Origin: CAVVJA01 sp963801715 | Lineage (GTDB): Bacteria; Actinomycetota; Actinomycetes; Mycobacteriales; Jatrophihabitantaceae | Reading direction: 5' to 3' | NCBI GenBank assembly: GCA_963801715.1 | Contig: CAWDGB010000014.1 | Span: forward strand, 1 to 64,000 | DNA length: 64,000 nucleotides | Shown: one piece after another, positions 59,368 through 64,000 of the stretch | Position numbering within the stretch: the first letter of the stretch is position 1 | How the letters are laid out: every line of letters starts with the position of its first letter | The notes under the pieces: model-generated | What the model saw: the letters and a program-made list of their open reading frames with translations, nothing else | Database searches by the model: none | Told to the model about the DNA's origin: nothing | Position numbers and translations under genes: made by a program

Positions 59368-60564
59368 ATGACCGAGCAGCGCCGCGTCGTCGTCCTGGGA
59401 AGCACTGGTTCGATCGGCACCCAAGCGATCGCGGTCGCGCAGGCGGCGCCGGATCGGTTTCGGGTCACAGCGATTTGCTCGGGCGGCGGTGACCTCGCCT
59501 TGCTCGCCGATCAGGCTATTGCGCTGCGGGTCGCCGCCGTGGGGGTAAGTCGGGAGGACGCCGGTTCCGAGCTCCACGCTCGGCTGGCCGCGCAGTGGCC
59601 AACTGACTCGCCGGGGCCGGAGGTCCTCGTGGGACGCTCGTCCGGGGTAGCGCTCGCGGCATATGACGCGGATGTGGTGCTCAACGCGATCGCGGGAGCG
59701 GAGGGGCTACGGGCAACCCTCGCGTCGCTCGACGCCGGGCGCATCGTCGCTCTTGCGAACAAGGAATCACTGGTGGCGGGCGGCCCCCTGGTCACAGGAC
59801 GGGCCAAGCCCGGTCAGCTCGTGCCGGTGGACTCAGAACATTCCGCGCTGGCCCAATGCCTGCGCAGCGGGAGCGCGGACGAGGTCGCTCGGCTCATCCT
59901 GACTGCGAGCGGCGGCCCGTTCCGCGGACGACGCCGGGAGCAGCTCGCCGGAGTTACCCCCGAGCAAGCCCTCGCGCATCCGACCTGGGACATGGGAAAG
60001 CTCATCACCACGAATTCGGCGACTCTCGTCAACAAGGGACTCGAGGTGATCGAGGCGCACCTGCTGTTCGGGGTGCCCTATGACCGGATCGCCGTCGTCG
60101 TCCACCCTCAATCGGTGGTCCATTCGATGGTGGAGTATGTCGACGGCGCCACGATCGCCCAGGCGTCACCGCCGGACATGCGGCTGCCGATCGCGCTGGC
60201 GTTGGGCTGGCCCGACCGGGTCGCCGGCGCGGCGCCGTCGGTCGACTGGACGCAGGCGACGAGTTGGACGTTCGAGCCGCTGGATTCCGATGCGTTCCCC
60301 GCCATCGATCTGGCCCGGACTGCCGGCCTGGCCGGCGGGGTGGCGCCTGCGGTGTACAACGCCGCCAATGAGGAGGTCGTCGCCGCCTTCCATGCTGGAC
60401 ATGTGTCGTTTCTGGGCATCGTGGACACCGTTCGGGACGTCCTGATGAACTGGCTCAGCAATCAGCACGCCGATGCCGGGAACCCAGGTACCGTCGAAGA
60501 CGTCGAATATGTGCAGGACTGGGCACGCGCGCAGGCGCGGGCCGTCATCGCACAGCAGTCCTAA
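59368..60564 (+). CDS. dxr: 1-deoxy-D-xylulose 5-phosphate reductoisomerase
   Basis: Second step of the non-mevalonate isoprenoid pathway: DXP to MEP using NADPH. The 398-residue protein has the N-terminal Rossmann GSTGSIGTQAI, ALANKESLVAGG, the metal/substrate segments PVDSEHSAL and TASGGPFRGRRRE, and the catalytic-domain LVNKGLEVIEAHLLF. It is followed by rip1 after 17 nt and is in a block with ispG of the same pathway. Confidence 0.96.
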   Translation: MTEQRRVVVLGSTGSIGTQAIAVAQAAPDRFRVTAICSGGGDLALLADQAIALRVAAVGVSREDAGSELHARLAAQWPTDSPGPEVLVGRSSGVALAAYDADVVLNAIAGAEGLRATLASLDAGRIVALANKESLVAGGPLVTGRAKPGQLVPVDSEHSALAQCLRSGSADEVARLILTASGGPFRGRRREQLAGVTPEQALAHPTWDMGKLITTNSATLVNKGLEVIEAHLLFGVPYDRIAVVVHPQSVVHSMVEYVDGATIAQASPPDMRLPIALALGWPDRVAGAAPSVDWTQATSWTFEPLDSDAFPAIDLARTAGLAGGVAPAVYNAANEEVVAAFHAGHVSFLGIVDTVRDVLMNWLSNQHADAGNPGTVEDVEYVQDWARAQARAVIAQQS

Positions 60565-60581
60565 AGGAGGAAAGAGCAGCC

Positions 60582-61946
60582 GTGCTGTACGTCGTCGGTG
60601 TGCTCATCTTCGCTGTTGGGCTGCTGCTGTCCATTGCCCTGCATGAGGTCGGTCACCTCGTGCCGGCGAAGAAGTTCGGGGTGAAGGTCACCCAGTACAT
60701 GGTCGGATTCGGTCCCACGGTGTGGTCTCGTCGCAAAGGCGACACCGAATACGGACTGAAGGCAGTTCCGCTCGGCGGCTACATCCGGATGATCGGAATG
60801 GTGCCGCCCCGCGTGGATGGCACCCGGTCCCGGTGGCCGCGGCGCATGGCATCGGCGGTCGAGGATTTCCGTAACGCCAGTCGCGCGGAGGTCGAACCCG
60901 GCGACGAGGACCGTCAGTTCTACCGGCTCACGCCCGGCAAGAAGATGATCGTGATGCTCGGCGGCCCGACGATGAACCTGCTGATCTACCTCGTGCTCAC
61001 CGTCGTCTTGCTGAGCACGCTAGGCACTCGGCACGACGACGCGACCACGACGGTCAGCGCGGTCGTGAAATGCGTTGTCCCAGCCAACTCGAGCCAGGCC
61101 GCCAACGGCTCGTGCCCGGCGAATGCGACCCCGGCGCCTGCCTACAACGTGCTCCAGCCCGGCGATGTCATCGTCTCGATCGACGGCACCCGGATCGACA
61201 AGTGGGATGACGCGGTTGCCATCGTCGAGCGATCGGCCGGGAAGACCCTGTCGATGACGATCCGGCGCAACGGTGTCGAGCAGCAGTTGTCGATCACGCC
61301 AGTGCGCAATCTCAAGTACGTCGGCACGACAACGAAGACGAAGGAAGCCGGCTATCTCGGCGTGTCGCCGCAGGTACACAGTTACTACGCTGCGTTGCCG
61401 GTAACCCAGGTGCCGGGATACATCGGGGACCAGATCGGCCAGGGCGTAAGCGCCATCGGAAGCTACCCGAGCAAGATCGCTAGCCTCTGGGGCACGGTGT
61501 TCGAGGGCAAGCCGCGCGATCCCACCGGGGCAATCGGTGTCGTCGGCATCGGCCGGCTCGGAGGCGACATCGCCCAGAGCAACGTGTTCAACGCCCAGGA
61601 CAAGGCGTTCGCGCTGATCAGCCTGCTGGCGACCGTGAACTTGCTCCTGTTCTTCTTCAACCTCCTGCCGCTACTTCCGCTTGACGGGGGACACGTGGCC
61701 GGAGCACTCGTCGAGGCCGCCAAGCGCGGCCGGGCGAGACTGCGAGAGCGGGCGATGGCGGCTCGCGGCACCGGCGGCGCCTCGGATCCCGACGCAGCCA
61801 ACGCGGCGGCAGCCCGCCGACGTCAGATCTATGTCGACACCGCGCAGATGGTTCCGGTCATGTACGCGGTCGCGTCCGTGCTCATTCTGGTGACACTGCT
61901 CGTCGTGTACGCCGACATCGTGAAGCCGGTCACGCTGGGTGGGTGA
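60582..61946 (+). CDS. rip1: Site-2 membrane zinc metalloprotease (RseP/Rip1 type)
   Basis: Intramembrane protease that cuts anti-sigma factors and other membrane proteins, 454 residues. The zinc motif HEVGH is at 21-25, a PDZ domain with insertion occupies the middle (VLQPGDVIVSIDGTRI), and the third metal ligand is in LLPLLPLDGGH near residue 360; C-terminal helices follow. GTG 60582 is preceded by a near-perfect AAAGGAGGA ribosome site. The dxr-rip1-ispG order is conserved in actinomycetes. Confidence 0.93.
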   Translation: MLYVVGVLIFAVGLLLSIALHEVGHLVPAKKFGVKVTQYMVGFGPTVWSRRKGDTEYGLKAVPLGGYIRMIGMVPPRVDGTRSRWPRRMASAVEDFRNASRAEVEPGDEDRQFYRLTPGKKMIVMLGGPTMNLLIYLVLTVVLLSTLGTRHDDATTTVSAVVKCVVPANSSQAANGSCPANATPAPAYNVLQPGDVIVSIDGTRIDKWDDAVAIVERSAGKTLSMTIRRNGVEQQLSITPVRNLKYVGTTTKTKEAGYLGVSPQVHSYYAALPVTQVPGYIGDQIGQGVSAIGSYPSKIASLWGTVFEGKPRDPTGAIGVVGIGRLGGDIAQSNVFNAQDKAFALISLLATVNLLLFFFNLLPLLPLDGGHVAGALVEAAKRGRARLRERAMAARGTGGASDPDAANAAAARRRQIYVDTAQMVPVMYAVASVLILVTLLVVYADIVKPVTLGG

Positions 61947-61982
61947 CGACATCCGCCTCGGACGTATGCGGATACTGGTCGC

Positions 61983-63143
61983 GTGAGCTCAATTTCCCTC
62001 GGCATGCCGACTAGCCCGCCACCCGTTCTCTCTCCACGCCGAAACTCCCGGCAGATTCGCGTCGGCGGAGTCCTCGTAGGAGGCGGAGCGCCGGTATCGG
62101 TCCAGTCCATGACCACCACGCTGACCGCCGACGTCGACGCCACGTTGCAACAGATCGCCGAGCTGACCGCAGCCGGGTGCGACATCGTCCGCGTGGCGGT
62201 GCCGTCGCAGGACGACGCCGAGGCGTTGCCCGCCATCGCGAAGAAGTCCCAGATCCCGGTGATCGCCGACATCCACTTCCAGCCCAGGTACGTGTTCGCG
62301 GCAATCGACGCCGGCTGTGCCGCGGTGCGGGTCAACCCAGGCAACATCAAGGCATTCGACGACAAGGTGGGGGAGATCGCCAGGGCGGCCCAGGACGCCG
62401 GCATTCCGATCCGAATCGGAGTGAACGCGGGATCACTCGACAAGCGGCTGCTCGCCAAGTACGGCAAGGCCACTCCGGAAGCGCTCGTCGAGTCGGCGCT
62501 GTGGGAGGCGTCGCTGTTCGAGGAGCACGACTACCGGGACATCAAGATCTCGGTGAAGCACCACGACCCGGTCGTCATGGTGCGGGCCTATGAACTACTC
62601 GCCGCTGCATGCGACTACCCGCTCCATCTCGGCGTCACAGAGGCCGGCCCGGCATTCCAGGGCACGATCAAGTCCGCGGTCGCATTCGGCGCCCTGCTGT
62701 CCGAGGGGATCGGCGACACGATCCGGGTGTCCCTGTCCGCGCCACCCGTCGAGGAGGTAAAGGTCGGGCTGGCGATTCTCGAGTCGCTGAACCTGCGCCA
62801 ACGCCGGCTGGAGATCGTCTCCTGCCCATCCTGCGGCCGGGCCCAGGTCGACGTGTACACCTTGGCCGACCGGGTCACCGCGGGTCTCGAGGGCATGGAG
62901 GTGCCGCTGCGCGTCGCGGTCATGGGCTGCGTCGTCAACGGTCCCGGCGAAGCGCGCGAAGCCGACCTCGGCGTCGCCTCGGGCAACGGCAAGGGGCAGA
63001 TCTTCGTCAAGGGCGAAGTCATCAAAACCGTGCCGGAGTCACAGATCGTCGAGACTCTCATCGAGGAGGCGATGCGCCTCGCCGACGAGATGGTCGCGGC
63101 CGGGGCTGCGTCCGGGGAGCCGACGGTCACCGTCGGCAGTTAG
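61983..63143 (+). CDS. ispG: 4-hydroxy-3-methylbut-2-enyl diphosphate synthase
   Basis: Penultimate step of the MEP pathway, converting MEcPP to HMBPP with a [4Fe-4S] cluster. The 386-residue protein begins with a proline-rich extension and RQIRVGG, then a TIM barrel (SVQSMTTTLTADVDATLQQI, ADIHFQPRYVFAAIDAG, RVNPGN) and the C-terminal cluster domain with cysteines in VSCPSCGRAQVDVY and VMGCVVNGPGEA. GTG 61983. Confidence 0.95.
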   Translation: MSSISLGMPTSPPPVLSPRRNSRQIRVGGVLVGGGAPVSVQSMTTTLTADVDATLQQIAELTAAGCDIVRVAVPSQDDAEALPAIAKKSQIPVIADIHFQPRYVFAAIDAGCAAVRVNPGNIKAFDDKVGEIARAAQDAGIPIRIGVNAGSLDKRLLAKYGKATPEALVESALWEASLFEEHDYRDIKISVKHHDPVVMVRAYELLAAACDYPLHLGVTEAGPAFQGTIKSAVAFGALLSEGIGDTIRVSLSAPPVEEVKVGLAILESLNLRQRRLEIVSCPSCGRAQVDVYTLADRVTAGLEGMEVPLRVAVMGCVVNGPGEAREADLGVASGNGKGQIFVKGEVIKTVPESQIVETLIEEAMRLADEMVAAGAASGEPTVTVGS

Positions 63144-63166
63144 CTGCTACCGAGTGTCACGCAACG

Positions 63167-64000
63167 CTAGAGAAGTGCGCGGCGCCGCAGCGTGACCAGC
63201 GCGACCCACCCGGGCAGGGCGGGCCCCCACACGGACACGATCCGGGAGAGCAGCGCGGCTGCCGTCGCGATCGGCAACGCCATACCCGTGGCGACCAGAC
63301 CACCAATCAGCGCCGCCTCCACCGCCCCGGCTCCGCTCGGAGTCGGAATCAACGATCCAGCCGCTGACGCGGCGAGGTAGACGGCGCATAGTGCGACGAG
63401 CGACCCACGGCCGCCGACAGCGAGTACGCAGGCCGCGAACGCCAGGACATGGGTGAGGGTGAGCAGCGCGGACGCGGCAATACCCACCGCGACCCGTCCC
63501 GGTCGGCGGCGGGCGTGGGCCGCCAGTCCGGCGAGGCTCGTCCGAGCCGCCCGCAGGCCGCGGAGTACTCGCTGGGACCGACGGGCGACGAGCGATGCGG
63601 CGATGACAAGAGCGATCACCGCGGCCGCTGTGATCAGCAGGCCCGTCGCGTTCGGCATCGAAAGCTGATCACTGCCGGACAGCGCCGCCAGCCCGGCCAC
63701 GACCAGCATCGTCGCGACCAGCTGGGCGGTTTGCGCTGCGCCGACGGTCGTCAGAGCGTCCGGGGTGCTCGCGCCGGACTGCACGAGGTAGCGGGTGGCG
63801 ATCGCCGGCGTGCTGAGCGCGGACGGGGTGATGACGCGCAAGCCGCCGACCGCAAGCTGGGCGAGCAGCGTCGGGGCCAGCCGCAGTCGCAAGGCGCTGA
63901 ACCCCATCAGGTTGTAGGCAGCGGAAAGGATGGACAGCCCGAATATGCCTATCGCGACGGCCACCCAGGTCAGATTGGTCTGGGCCAGAGTGGTGGCGAA
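63167..64000 (-). CDS. Flippase-like membrane protein (LPG synthase TM / UPF0104), 5' truncated
   Basis: At least 277 residues of a multi-helix membrane protein of the lysylphosphatidylglycerol-synthase TM / UPF0104 group; the frame runs off the window edge, so the N-terminus is missing. Typical are LAVGGLRVITPSALSTPAIATRYL, RRSQRVLRGLRAARTSL and the final SLIPTPSGAGAVEAALIGGL, the last being a strong family mark. Probably helps move or modify lipid-linked molecules. Convergent with ispG. Confidence 0.8.
   Translation of the reverse strand, partial: FATTLAQTNLTWVAVAIGIFGLSILSAAYNLMGFSALRLRLAPTLLAQLAVGGLRVITPSALSTPAIATRYLVQSGASTPDALTTVGAAQTAQLVATMLVVAGLAALSGSDQLSMPNATGLLITAAAVIALVIAASLVARRSQRVLRGLRAARTSLAGLAAHARRRPGRVAVGIAASALLTLTHVLAFAACVLAVGGRGSLVALCAVYLAASAAGSLIPTPSGAGAVEAALIGGLVATGMALPIATAAALLSRIVSVWGPALPGWVALVTLRRRALL

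Overview
The window is high-GC DNA from an actinomycete (Actinomycetota). The evidence is the gene order rpsP-KH-rimM-trmD-rplS-lepB-rnhB-DUF2469-yraN-comM-dprA-xerC-M23-rpsB-tsf-pyrH-frr-cdsA-rlmN, followed by dxr-rip1-ispG. It is supported by actinobacterial families (DUF2469, DUF2631, LolA-like/ABC triads, protease C-terminal repeats ending in a VxDxxGYF motif), frequent GTG/TTG starts, ATGA/GTGA stop-start overlaps and many leaderless-looking promoters. A Frankiales-like lineage is possible, but the genus cannot be fixed from sequence alone.

Layout. 1-3.7 kb: end of a multidrug MFS exporter, a broken HxlR regulator diverging from a second broken MFS gene, a P-loop kinase-like gene and a frameshifted K+ channel. 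3.9-12.8 kb: aquaporin, YihY-family membrane protein, a lipid pair (diacylglycerol-kinase-like plus PAP2 phosphatase), SulP transporter, transketolase, Mth938-like protein. 13.3-21.9 kb: tandem PLDc_N membrane proteins, HAD hydrolase, LolA-like/ABC ATPase/ABC permease operon, secreted lipase, acyl-CoA ligase, CapA-like lipoprotein, DUF2237. 22-30 kb: thrS with a HIT-domain gene, a large secreted subtilase, an amidohydrolase and a type-3 prolyl-tRNA synthetase. 30-38.9 kb: an untranslated, structured-looking stretch, then the rpsP to dprA block (ribosomal proteins, tRNA/rRNA maturation, signal peptidase, RNase HII, DNA uptake/processing). 39-41 kb: xerC with 15/18-nt repeat arrays on both sides. 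41-45.8 kb: M23 peptidase, a 51-aa protein and a large AAA/LuxR regulator. 46-52 kb: translation and nucleotide genes rpsB-tsf-pyrH-frr, a frameshifted cdsA, a PNPOx-fold protein and rlmN. 52-59 kb: amino-acid module (ald with a divergent AldR-like regulator; Lrp regulator, class-III aminotransferase, APC permease with a small upstream ORF, and a divergent saccharopine-dehydrogenase-like enzyme). 59-64 kb: DUF2631, dxr, rip1, ispG and a truncated membrane flippase-like gene.

How the genes work together. Most of the window is housekeeping: translation, isoprenoid synthesis (dxr, ispG), lipid precursor synthesis (cdsA), secretion (lepB) and competence/recombination (comM, dprA, xerC). The accessory part is drug efflux and its regulators, amino-acid catabolism and secreted hydrolases. 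Eight or more single-base frameshifts are visible, including in the normally essential cdsA, so pseudogene calls should be treated as possible sequence or assembly errors. I found no clear novel defence or biosynthetic system. The most unusual items are the triplet-phased repeat arrays around xerC, the structured region before rpsP, the small ORF plus hairpin ahead of the APC permease, and a perfect inverted pair of DnaA-box-like sites.
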